Origin: Nitrospiraceae bacterium
GTDB taxonomy: Bacteria > Nitrospirota > Thermodesulfovibrionia > UBA6902
Assembly: GCA_020354155.1 (NCBI GenBank)
Contig: CP070644.1
Location: forward strand, 2,427,819 to 2,437,697
DNA: 9,879 nt
Reading direction: 5' to 3'
Positions within the stretch are counted from its first letter, which is position 1; every line of letters starts with the position of its first letter. The position numbers and the translations under genes are program-made. The notes under the pieces are model-generated. The model was not told the DNA's origin. It saw only the letters and a program-made list of their open reading frames with translations, and did not search any database. Positions 1-6,293 of this stretch are shown piece by piece.

Positions 1-27
1 AGTCTGTGATAAAATTGGCTGACAATG

Positions 28-1284
28 CTATTTATTGTTCCTGATCAGGTTAAACAGGCTTGATGGGTTTAATTCCGTTTTGCTTTCCTGACCGCCTGTC
101 ATGTCCTTTATGGATGCCCTATCTGTCTCTAATTCTTCGTCACCGAGAACAATGACATGTTGTGCCGCTATTCTGTTTGCCTTCCGCATCTGGCTCCTGA
201 GCGATGTGCCGTCATAATTTACTTCTGCCCAGAGCCCCTTCTCCCGAAGCCCTTCGGCAAGCACCAGCGCCTTTTCAGTTGCCTTATTGCCCAGGGGGCA
301 GAGGAAGAGATCCGGCCCGGAAGGAAGCGGTACGGATTCTTTTATCAGCGGTATGATCCGCTCCATACCCATGGCAAAGCCAATTCCGGGGGTAGGGGGA
401 CCGCCAAACTCATCCACCATACTGTCATAACGTCCCCCGGCAGCAACGGCGCTCTGACTGCCGAGATTTTCACTGCTGACCTCAAAGGCTGTTTTTGTGT
501 AATAATCAAGTCCTCGCACAAGATTGGGATTGATTGTGTGAGGAACATGCAAGACCGACAGGTTCTTCTGCAGGCTCTCAAAATGGACGTCGCATTCTTT
601 ACAGAGATGGTCAATGACAGGAGGAGAGCCATTTCTTGACTCAATGCAGCCCGGTACCTTGCAGTCAAGGATCCGCAGGGGATTCAACTCATACCGCCTC
701 TGGCAGTCACTGCAGAAATTATTCAGTTTGTCACTGAGAAACTGCTTTAATGCCTCTTTATATCCCGGCCTGCACTCTGCACAGCCAATGGAGGTGACCT
801 CAAAACTCAGGCCCTCAAGCCCGATACCACTGAGAATACGTGAAAGCATTGAAATAATTTCCGCATCCAGTTTGGGGTCGTCAATTCCCATTGCCTCAAC
901 CCCAATCTGGTAAAACTGTCTGTATCTGAATGCCTGTGGCCGCTCATAGCGGAACATGGGGCCCATGTAATAGTATTTCTGCGGCGCGGGATTATTATGG
1001 AGGTGATGCTCAACATAGGCCCTGACAAAGGATGCAGTCCCTTCCGGCCTGAGGGTGACGCTTCTGCCGCCCCTGTCCTCAAAGGTATACATTTCTTTTT
1101 CAACGATATCCGAGGTTTCGCCGATGCTCCGTATAAAGATATCTGTTGACTCCATGATGGGGAGTCTGATTTCCTGATAGCCGTAACTCCTGAAGATAGT
1201 TCTTGCTGTTGCCTCGATATGGTGCCAGACCGCGATGTCCGGTGGAAGGATGTCCTGGAGGCCCTTAAGTGTTTTGTACTTCAT
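28..1284 (-). CDS. hisS: Histidine--tRNA ligase (HisRS)
   Basis: Class II aminoacyl-tRNA synthetase that charges tRNA-His with histidine in the cytoplasm. From the chosen start the protein is 418 residues, a normal HisRS length. Visible motifs: motif 2 region with TLRPEGTASF (about 77-86) and FRYERPQAFRYRQFYQ (111-126), the histidine-specific LVRGLDYY (255-262) and AAGGRYD (281-287), and motif 3 GIGFAMGMERI (300-310), followed by the C-terminal anticodon-binding domain (about 325-418). The insertion domain has cysteine pairs (C168/C171, C191/C194, C208/C213, C228/C231) that suggest metal binding, a pattern I recall from other bacterial HisRS. The frame is open up to 1320, but the ATG at 1284 is preferred because GAGGAAG precedes it and the protein then begins MKYKTLKGLQDILP as in the family. 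It overlaps the end of divIVA by 20 bp, so translational coupling is likely. Stop is TAG. Confidence 0.97.
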   Translation of the reverse strand: MKYKTLKGLQDILPPDIAVWHHIEATARTIFRSYGYQEIRLPIMESTDIFIRSIGETSDIVEKEMYTFEDRGGRSVTLRPEGTASFVRAYVEHHLHNNPAPQKYYYMGPMFRYERPQAFRYRQFYQIGVEAMGIDDPKLDAEIISMLSRILSGIGLEGLSFEVTSIGCAECRPGYKEALKQFLSDKLNNFCSDCQRRYELNPLRILDCKVPGCIESRNGSPPVIDHLCKECDVHFESLQKNLSVLHVPHTINPNLVRGLDYYTKTAFEVSSENLGSQSAVAAGGRYDSMVDEFGGPPTPGIGFAMGMERIIPLIKESVPLPSGPDLFLCPLGNKATEKALVLAEGLREKGLWAEVNYDGTSLRSQMRKANRIAAQHVIVLGDEELETDRASIKDMTGGQESKTELNPSSLFNLIRNNK

Positions 1285-1747
1285 TCGGGATTTCTTCCTC
1301 ACGCACCTTGTCAAAGTCAATCATGGTGAGATGGCTTTCGATCAGTCTCTTAACCTCTTCCTTAAAGTGCCGACGGATACCTTTCAGGTCGGTTATGTCT
1401 TCATGAATTTTTACGACCTTCTCCTGTGCTTCTCTTATAATATCCTCTGCCCTCAGTTCGGCCTCTTTCCGAATGAGCTCGGCATCTTTCTTGGCGTTAT
1501 TTTTGTATTCATCGACTATCTGCTGAGTACCGACAAGGGTGTCCTTCAGGGTCTGCTCGATGTTTTTGTATTCTTTCAGCTGTTTTTCGAACCGTCGTGC
1601 CTCTTCCCTGAGGTTGGCATTGTCCCTGAGCAGTTCTTCCATCTCTTCCCGGATGAGCTCAAGGAAGGAATCAACCTCTTCCATATCAAAGCCCTTGAAT
1701 CGTGTTGAAAACTGTTTTTGCTGAATGTCTAATGGTGTAATTCTCAT
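1265..1747 (-). CDS. divIVA: DivIVA domain protein (cell division / polarity scaffold)
   Basis: A 160-residue protein with the DivIVA signature at its N terminus: MRITPLDIQQKQF followed by RFKGFDMEEVDSFLE, the conserved membrane-associating segment. The rest (about 30-150) is almost entirely charged heptad-like sequence rich in E, K, R and L, expected to form a parallel coiled coil. Family members assemble at curved membrane at poles or septa and act as scaffolds for division or envelope growth proteins; which role applies here cannot be read from sequence. The ATG at 1747 follows an AGGGGG ribosome binding site and gives the canonical N terminus. It is the first gene of a divIVA-hisS pair and overlaps hisS at its 3' end. 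A 169-bp gap separates it from the upstream yggT, so it may have its own promoter in that AT-rich stretch. Confidence 0.93.
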   Translation of the reverse strand: MRITPLDIQQKQFSTRFKGFDMEEVDSFLELIREEMEELLRDNANLREEARRFEKQLKEYKNIEQTLKDTLVGTQQIVDEYKNNAKKDAELIRKEAELRAEDIIREAQEKVVKIHEDITDLKGIRRHFKEEVKRLIESHLTMIDFDKVREEEIPNEVQNT

Positions 1748-1830
1748 ATGGTGCCCCCTAATTAAGAATAATATTTATACATCATAAACTGAAATACTAT
1801 AAAACGGAAATGAAGAAAAATCAAAGTAAT
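1748..1830 (-). promoter_or_regulatory. AT-rich probable promoter region of divIVA-hisS
   Basis: This stretch just upstream of divIVA is strongly AT-rich. Read on the minus strand it contains TATAAA and TATTAT hexamers about 20-30 bases before the AGGGGG ribosome binding site, with only a weak TTATAG 17 bases upstream of TATAAA as a possible -35. I see no convincing terminator after yggT, so read-through from the yggS-proC-yggT genes is also possible. The promoter is inferred from composition and position. Confidence 0.3.
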
Positions 1831-1834
1831 TACG

Positions 1835-1862
1835 TCAGGGGTTAGGCATCAGGGGTCAGGTA
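1835..1862. repeat. Two tandem copies of a 14-bp G-rich repeat
   Basis: Two adjacent 14-bp units, TCAGGGGTTAGGCA (1835-1848) and TCAGGGGTCAGGTA (1849-1862), differ at two positions. A more degenerate relative (CTCAGGAGGCA) follows at 1869-1879 after a few bases. They lie in the yggT-divIVA gap and are much more G-rich on the plus strand than their surroundings. The units resemble the TCAGGGG-type short tandem repeats seen between genes in some bacterial genomes (from memory). No function can be assigned. Confidence 0.7.
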
Positions 1863-1916
1863 TCCGACCTCAGGAGGCAGGGATAATCCTTAAAAGACAA
1901 AATGCTGCCCGAAGAT

Positions 1917-2213
1917 TTATCGCATTTTCGACGCAAGGTCATAGAGAGTAGCCACAATGAAATATTTTGCAAAGAGGATAATAAGAATGACGATCATAGG
2001 AGATATATCGATTCCCATGGATAAACCGAGACGTCTTCTGATTGGTCTCAGAACTGGATCGGTAACCGAGTAGAGTAAGCGAACAATGGGATTATATGGA
2101 TCGGGGCTCACCCAGCTGAGAAGGGCCGAGATTATGATTATCCACATGTAGATGGTCAATATTGTATCAAGTATGGCTGCAACGGCATGAAATAGATTGC
2201 CAAAGACAAACAT
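1917..2213 (-). CDS. yggT: YggT family membrane protein
   Basis: A 98-residue integral membrane protein, half the length of the duplicated E. coli YggT and typical of the single-repeat form. It has two hydrophobic segments (about residues 8-35 and 70-92) around a conserved polar loop with SWVSPDPYNPIVRLLY and a VTDPVLRPIRRRL stretch, the hallmark of the family. Its biochemical role is not established; it is usually found beside proC, yggS or divIVA, as here, which links it loosely to envelope or division functions. The start is supported by GGGAGGT just upstream, placed over the end of proC only 3 bp away, so it is surely cotranscribed with proC. Confidence 0.93.
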   Translation of the reverse strand: MFVFGNLFHAVAAILDTILTIYMWIIIISALLSWVSPDPYNPIVRLLYSVTDPVLRPIRRRLGLSMGIDISPMIVILIILFAKYFIVATLYDLASKMR

Positions 2214-2216
2214 CTG

Positions 2217-3008
2217 TTACCTCCCTTTGCCTAATTCTTTCGCTCTGTTTTCTGCTGCCACCATGGCATTTATAATTATATCCTGAAATCCCCTGTCCTC
2301 GAAGACTTTCAGCCCGGCGGCAGTTGTGCCCCCCGGAGATGTAACCATTTCACGCAGCTTTGAAGGATTCATCCCTGTATCAAGCAGTTTTGAGGTTCCA
2401 AGTGCTGTTTGAACAGCAAGCATTTGTGCATCATATTCAGAAAGCCCGAGAGCAACACCTCCCTTAATCAGTGATTCAATAAAGAGTGCAATAAATGCAG
2501 GCCCGCTTCCTGACAGTGCTGTGACTGCATTAATATGTTTTTCCGGCAGGGTGATTACCTTTCCTATGGACATGAGGATGTCTCTTGCCACATTTATTCC
2601 TTCGTCTGCAAAACAGTCGCAGAGAGACATGACTGACATGCCCTCCTGCACAAGGGCAGGAGTATTGGGCATGACCCTGATAATTTTATTCGTATTTATT
2701 TTTGATGTGAGGTAATCAAGAGTTATTCCTGCAGCAATGGACATCACTGTCTGTTCATCACTGACAGAGGCCCCTATTTCATTGAGGACTTCCTCCATAT
2801 TCTGGGGCTTGACTGCAAGGACGATGAAGCTGCAGGTATTGACAACATCGGCATTTGATTGCGTTGTTTCTATTCCATAGGTCTCTTGCAGAAACCGGGC
2901 CCTCTCCCCCTTTGGCTCGGATACAAGGATTTCCATCTTTCCCTGTTCCCGTATTCCCTTGACCATGGCTTCAGCCATGTTGCCGCCACCTATGAAACCG
3001 ATTTTCAT
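2217..3008 (-). CDS. proC: Pyrroline-5-carboxylate reductase
   Basis: Catalyses the last step of proline synthesis, NAD(P)H-dependent reduction of 1-pyrroline-5-carboxylate to L-proline, in the cytoplasm. The 263-residue length is standard. An N-terminal Rossmann fold begins MKIGFIGGGNMAEAM (dinucleotide-binding glycine motif), with the conserved VLAVKPQ segment and IIRVMPNTPALV further on. The C-terminal dimerisation domain carries ALSGSGPAF and the family signature around MVTSPGGTTAAGL. The start codon overlaps the stop of the upstream yggS-type gene in an ATGA arrangement, indicating translational coupling. The gene order yggS-proC-yggT-divIVA is a widely conserved neighbourhood. I see no truncation or unusual residue. 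Confidence 0.97.
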   Translation of the reverse strand: MKIGFIGGGNMAEAMVKGIREQGKMEILVSEPKGERARFLQETYGIETTQSNADVVNTCSFIVLAVKPQNMEEVLNEIGASVSDEQTVMSIAAGITLDYLTSKINTNKIIRVMPNTPALVQEGMSVMSLCDCFADEGINVARDILMSIGKVITLPEKHINAVTALSGSGPAFIALFIESLIKGGVALGLSEYDAQMLAVQTALGTSKLLDTGMNPSKLREMVTSPGGTTAAGLKVFEDRGFQDIIINAMVAAENRAKELGKGR

Positions 3009-3724
3009 TCCCTGTAGTCTCTTTCGCCAAATATGGCGGTACCTACCCGAATCATAGTTGCTCCTTCTTCAATGGCCACCTCATAATCATTGGACATACC
3101 CATTGATAATTCATCTATTGAGAATCCCTGCTCACGGGCTGAAACTGCTATTTCTCTCAGCTTCCTGAAGTAGGGCCTCCCCTCTTCAGGATCGTCAAAA
3201 AAAGGAGGTATGGTCATAAGACCTTCAAGTTTAAGATAGTCCAAAGCAGTGACTTTTTCAAGCACAGCCATCACATCTGACTCAGCCACACCATGCTTTG
3301 TCTCTTCAGCCGCGAGCTTGACCTGCACAAGGACACGCTGAATCTTGTCAAACTTTCGGGCCTGACTGTCTAACTCCTCTGCAAGGTCCACAGAATCAAC
3401 GGTCTGTATCATGTCAAATAACTGAACAGCCGCCTTGGCCTTGTTTTTCTGAAGATGCCCGATCAGGTGCCATTCCATGTCCCAGTCAGCGTTCTGGGAC
3501 CGAAGCTCCGAGATCTTGACTTTGGCCTCCTGGACCCTGTTTTCCCCCAGTATCTTAACCCCTCCGTAGAGTGCATCAGTAATTTTCTGGGCATCAACGG
3601 TCTTTGATACAGCTATCAGTTTGATTGTGTCCGGATCTGTTGAGGATTTTCTCGCGGCTCGAATGATTTTTTCATTTACTGAATTGATCCTGTCTGCAAT
3701 TGCCATCGCATAACAGGTTATCAT
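3005..3724 (-). CDS. yggS: YggS/PLPHP family pyridoxal phosphate homeostasis protein
   Basis: Single-domain PLP-binding TIM-barrel protein of the YggS/PROSC family, which buffers pyridoxal 5'-phosphate and affects amino-acid pools; no catalytic reaction is established for the family. At 239 residues it has the usual length. The PLP lysine is K41 in LIAVSK. Other family marks are GENRVQEAK, WHLIGHLQKNK, MGMSNDYEVAIEEG and the phosphate-binding VRIGTAIFG-like end (here IRVGTAIFGER). Start: ATG at 3724 has a weak AAGAG nine bases upstream; an in-frame ATG at 3706 (MAIADRIN) gives the more usual N terminus but has no visible ribosome binding site, so either may be used. It is first in the minus-strand cluster and diverges from the response regulator gene. 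Confidence 0.94.
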   Translation of the reverse strand: MITCYAMAIADRINSVNEKIIRAARKSSTDPDTIKLIAVSKTVDAQKITDALYGGVKILGENRVQEAKVKISELRSQNADWDMEWHLIGHLQKNKAKAAVQLFDMIQTVDSVDLAEELDSQARKFDKIQRVLVQVKLAAEETKHGVAESDVMAVLEKVTALDYLKLEGLMTIPPFFDDPEEGRPYFRKLREIAVSAREQGFSIDELSMGMSNDYEVAIEEGATMIRVGTAIFGERDYRE

Positions 3725-3751
3725 TTTTGCGTTCTCTTGGCAAGGTAAGCG

Positions 3752-3757
3752 ATTGTA
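3752..3757 (-). promoter_or_regulatory. yggS: Candidate -10 element of the yggS-proC-yggT genes
   Basis: On the minus strand this reads TACAAT, a good -10 hexamer, 28 bases upstream of the ATG at 3724; the AAGAG ribosome binding site lies between. A 17-bp spacer would put the -35 at 3775-3780 (AATGTG), a weak match that falls inside the direct-repeat site described for the divergent regulator gene. Occupancy of that site could therefore affect both directions. Confidence 0.35.
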
Positions 3758-3759
3758 CT

Positions 3760-3778
3760 ATTTCACAAATATTTCACA
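3760..3778 (+). promoter_or_regulatory. Pho-box-like direct repeat, candidate response-regulator site
   Basis: Two exact copies of ATTTCACA (3760-3767 and 3771-3778) repeat with an 11-bp period, equivalent to a TTTCACA heptamer, 4-bp spacer AATA, and TTTCACA. Tandem direct repeats at one helical turn are the known binding layout for OmpR/PhoB-family regulators such as PhoB. The TATCAT hexamer 10 bp downstream (3789-3794) lacks a good -35, so the repeat occupies the -35 region as in activated Pho promoters. A second TTCAC-N6-TTCAC site sits at 5857-5872. Binding by the adjacent regulator is an inference. Confidence 0.5.
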
Positions 3779-3788
3779 TTGCTTATGG

Positions 3789-3794
3789 TATCAT
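3789..3794 (+). promoter_or_regulatory. Candidate -10 of the response-regulator operon; leaderless start
   Basis: TATCAT ends six bases before the ATG at 3801. A transcript starting seven bases after the hexamer would begin at the start codon itself. No Shine-Dalgarno sequence is visible in the bases before this ATG, which agrees with a leaderless message. The upstream Pho-box-like repeat would supply activation in place of a -35. Confidence 0.4.
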
Positions 3795-3800
3795 TCTTAA

Positions 3801-4493
3801 ATGGGTGAGAAGAAAATACTGGTAGTAGAAGACGAAGAAAAAATATCAGATCTCGTCAAGGCATACCTCGAAAAAGAGGGATTCTCAGTCAAGGTAGCAA
3901 ATACGGGTCAAAATGCCATATCATCTGTCAAAGAAGGATTTGATCTGATTATTCTGGATCTCATGCTGCCGGACATGGACGGGGAAGATATCTGTGAAAC
4001 TATCCGTGAGGATTCTGATATCCCTATTATTATGCTTACAGCAAAGAGTGAAGAGGAAGACAGGGTCAAGGGCCTTGGTATCGGCGCTGATGACTATGTC
4101 GTAAAACCCTTCAGTCCGAGAGAACTGGTAGCACGGGTGAAGGCGCTGCTTCGAAGGGTACAGGGAAAGAAGGAGAAGTCGAGTTTTAACAGAGGCAATC
4201 TTGTAATCGATTCTTCACGGTATGAAGTTGTTAAACATGGTGAAGCTATTGTTCTCACATCTACAGAGTTTAAGCTGCTGCAGTGCCTTGCCAACAGCCC
4301 CGGACAGGTCTTTTCAAGGCTTCAGCTTGTCAATGTCATTCTTGGCTATGACTTTGAGGGATATGACAGGACAATTGATGCCCATATAAAAAACATACGC
4401 CACAAGATTGAGGATGATCCCAAGGAATCACAGTACATCAAGACTGTCTATGGGGTAGGGTACAGATTTATCGGCCAGCCTGATGAGGACTAA
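3801..4493 (+). CDS. OmpR/PhoB-family response regulator
   Basis: A 230-residue DNA-binding response regulator. The receiver domain (about 4-118) has the acidic pocket E10-D11, phospho-acceptor D53 in LIILDLMLPDMDG, conserved T80 and K102 in KPF. The winged-helix effector domain (about 130-226) contains LTSTEFKLL, the recognition region with RTIDAHIKNIRHKI, and the C-terminal hairpin TVYGVGYRF, which place it in the OmpR/PhoB class. Such proteins are phosphorylated by a partner kinase and bind tandem direct repeats. The partner is the overlapping downstream histidine kinase. The start is set by the family N terminus (MGEKKILVVEDEE), since no ribosome binding site is present. Two TTCAC-N6-TTCAC repeats, one before this gene and one after the kinase, are the natural target candidates. 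The signal sensed is unknown, and the name phoB is not justified without phosphate genes nearby. Confidence 0.95.
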   Translation: MGEKKILVVEDEEKISDLVKAYLEKEGFSVKVANTGQNAISSVKEGFDLIILDLMLPDMDGEDICETIREDSDIPIIMLTAKSEEEDRVKGLGIGADDYVVKPFSPRELVARVKALLRRVQGKKEKSSFNRGNLVIDSSRYEVVKHGEAIVLTSTEFKLLQCLANSPGQVFSRLQLVNVILGYDFEGYDRTIDAHIKNIRHKIEDDPKESQYIKTVYGVGYRFIGQPDED

Positions 4494-5847
4494 ACTTTTT
4501 CTTGCCTTCATACTTATTATCCTGCTTGCCCTTTTTTCCAACGTTGTCTTCGAAAGACTCATCATGACTGATTTCGATGAATTTCTTATGGGAAGTGACG
4601 AGGACCGGATTTACTGGATTATGGCCTCGGTAGAAGGAAGCTTTGAAGATGGTGAGTGGTATGGCATTAAACTGAATGAGGCCCTTCACTGGGGCCTGAT
4701 GCTTGGCTTTGAGAGCTATGTAGAAGACATAAAAGACGGCATGATTTATTCATCGGAAGATGTGCTTGCCTCCATGGAACCGAACATGGTCAAGAGGATG
4801 AAGTCTTTTCTGAAACTCCCCTCAGGTCGGGGTGAGTATACCTGGTATCCGCTGTACTCACGAGGCAGGGAGCTGGGCAAACTTTATGTAAGACCTCTTG
4901 AGCGCATTGGGCGTATTCCCATAAAGGAGGAAATCTTTCGGAGACGCGGCAGAGAGTTTCTCGTCACATCCTTCCTGATTGCCGGGGGAGGAGCCCTCCT
5001 GCTGGCAGTCCTCTTCGCCATATACCTTTCACGACCTATCAGGCAATTGACGATATCGGCTGAAAAAATTGCAAAAGGTGATTATTCGGTGGAGGGGAAA
5101 ATATCTGAGAGAAAGTCTCGAGATGAGATTAACAAACTTAAAGAGAGTTTTAATTATATGGCAGAGGCACTGCGAAGAGAAGATCTGTTAAGAAAACACC
5201 TGACCTCCAATATTGCCCACGAGTTGAGAACGCCACTGACAATAATCAGGGGCAATCTTGAGGCTGTGGAAGATGGAGTCATATCTGACCCACAGGCAGT
5301 TTTTGAAAATATCAAAGATGAAATAGCAAGGATAATAACCCTTATTGAGGGGATTGAGGATATCACACGGGCTGAGGCGAGTTTTTTCAAGAAAGGCACG
5401 GCATTAGCATTGGATCTTAAAGAGTTTGTCGAGTCAATCGCAGCGGGAATGAGAAAGATTGTTGAGGAAAAGGGCCTGCACTTAAGAACAGAGGGCCCGC
5501 CCCTTACTGTTCTGTCATATCCGGAGAAACTGCATATTATACTAAAGAATCTTTTGACGAATGCATACAAATTTACGAGGGAGGGAGAGATTGTCGTCGA
5601 ATGGGGCAAGGTAAGCAGAGAAGATGTCAAGGGTTTTCATCTAACCGTGAGAGATACTGGCAGGGGGATGACAGAAGAAGAAATACCCAATGTTTTTAAC
5701 AGGTTTTATAAAGGCGCCGAGTCAGGCGGCACCGGGCTGGGACTTGCAATTGTTAAGGAACTGGTGACTGTGCTCGGCGGGGAAGTAACAGTGCAAAGCT
5801 CATTGGGTCAAGGGACTGAATTTATTGTCTTTTTGCCGATTCAGTAA
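4483..5847 (+). CDS. Sensor histidine kinase (HAMP, HisKA, HATPase)
   Basis: A 454-residue inner-membrane sensor kinase. The first membrane segment is at about 3-22 and the second at 159-182, enclosing a periplasmic loop of about 135 residues that I cannot assign to a known sensor fold and that contains no cysteine. HAMP follows (about 183-236). HisKA has phospho-acceptor H246 in HELRTPLT, with the helix continuing to about 300. The HATPase domain carries the N box around N356-N360 (NLLTNAYKF), G1 at D391 (DTGRGM) and G2 at G416 (GTGLGLAIVKEL). All catalytic motifs are intact. The ATG overlaps the regulator gene by 11 bp and has no good ribosome binding site, so translation is probably coupled. 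Its partner is the upstream regulator. Architecture resembles BaeS/CusS-type envelope sensors; the ligand is unknown. Confidence 0.95.
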   Translation: MRTKLFLAFILIILLALFSNVVFERLIMTDFDEFLMGSDEDRIYWIMASVEGSFEDGEWYGIKLNEALHWGLMLGFESYVEDIKDGMIYSSEDVLASMEPNMVKRMKSFLKLPSGRGEYTWYPLYSRGRELGKLYVRPLERIGRIPIKEEIFRRRGREFLVTSFLIAGGGALLLAVLFAIYLSRPIRQLTISAEKIAKGDYSVEGKISERKSRDEINKLKESFNYMAEALRREDLLRKHLTSNIAHELRTPLTIIRGNLEAVEDGVISDPQAVFENIKDEIARIITLIEGIEDITRAEASFFKKGTALALDLKEFVESIAAGMRKIVEEKGLHLRTEGPPLTVLSYPEKLHIILKNLLTNAYKFTREGEIVVEWGKVSREDVKGFHLTVRDTGRGMTEEEIPNVFNRFYKGAESGGTGLGLAIVKELVTVLGGEVTVQSSLGQGTEFIVFLPIQ

Positions 5848-5856
5848 TATGAGTGG

Positions 5857-5888
5857 TTCACATTTTCTTCACTATTCCCTGATATCCT
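5857..5888 (+). promoter_or_regulatory. Second TTCAC-N6-TTCAC site with TATCCT, internal operon promoter candidate
   Basis: TTCAC occurs at 5857-5861 and 5868-5872, an 11-bp period identical to that of the repeat upstream of the regulator gene. TATCCT at 5883-5888 follows after 10 bp, closely matching the 11-bp distance to TATCAT at the first site when measured from TTCAC. It lies in the 54-bp gap between the kinase and the small cysteine protein gene, so it could give the last two genes a separate regulator-driven promoter. Transcription would start near 5895. The match is weaker outside the TTCAC cores. Confidence 0.4.
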
Positions 5889-5901
5889 TGATAAGGAGAT
5901 A

Positions 5902-6246
5902 ATGAAGAGGTATCGTTTTATGAAAAATGTAACAGCCATAGTATGTATGTCAGCGGCTGTTATGTTTCTGCTTGTAAGTGAGAGTTATACCGAGGATGAG
6001 AAAAAGCCGGTTACTCCCTATGGCGATTCCTGTGATCTCTGCAGTAAATACGGAATATGCAAGTCAGTAATGTCCCATGAGCAGGCTCACCGTGCACTCA
6101 TGAAGTATTATCACAGTAAGGGATTGATTGTTGAGGTGGACAGGAAAAATGGAAGATTTATTCGGGCAAAAGTACGTGAAAAGGATAAGGTAGTTGATAT
6201 TATCATCTTTGATCGCAGGAGCGGACGTGTCCGTTCTATATATTAA
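5902..6246 (+). CDS. Small secreted cysteine-motif protein of unknown function
   Basis: A 114-residue protein, or 108 from the internal ATG at 5920. An N-terminal hydrophobic segment (about 8-26) ending near SESYTEDE looks like a signal peptide, so export to the periplasm is likely. The mature part opens with PYGDSCDLCSKYGICKS, giving a CxxC-x5-C motif (C44, C47, C53). It then forms a compact basic alpha/beta-looking domain of about 60 residues ending in DIIIFDRRSGRVRSIY. I do not recognise a named domain, though the C-terminal IIFDRRSGRVRSIY pattern somewhat recalls PepSY-like repeats. AAGGAG lies only 3 bases before the first ATG; the second ATG has AAGAGG nine bases upstream and may be the true start. 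It sits between the kinase and the selenoprotein gene, in the same direction, which suggests a role in envelope thiol chemistry or signal input. Confidence 0.85.
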   Translation: MKRYRFMKNVTAIVCMSAAVMFLLVSESYTEDEKKPVTPYGDSCDLCSKYGICKSVMSHEQAHRALMKYYHSKGLIVEVDRKNGRFIRAKVREKDKVVDIIIFDRRSGRVRSIY

Positions 6247-6293
6247 GAATTCGGCATGTTAGAAGCAGTCCCCAAAATATAAGGAGGTGGGTC

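Noticed and set aside
157..1103. Several open frames of about 100-160 codons on both strands across hisS
   Set aside because: They lie wholly inside a well-supported hisS frame, have no ribosome binding site worth noting, and their proteins show no family-like pattern.
1835..1879. CRISPR-like array
   Set aside because: Only two short adjacent units without spacers are present, and there are no cas genes.
3801..5847. Naming the two-component genes phoB and phoR
   Set aside because: The regulator is PhoB-like by family and its candidate site is Pho-box-like, but there are no phosphate transport genes nearby and the kinase has a periplasmic loop unlike typical PhoR of E. coli.
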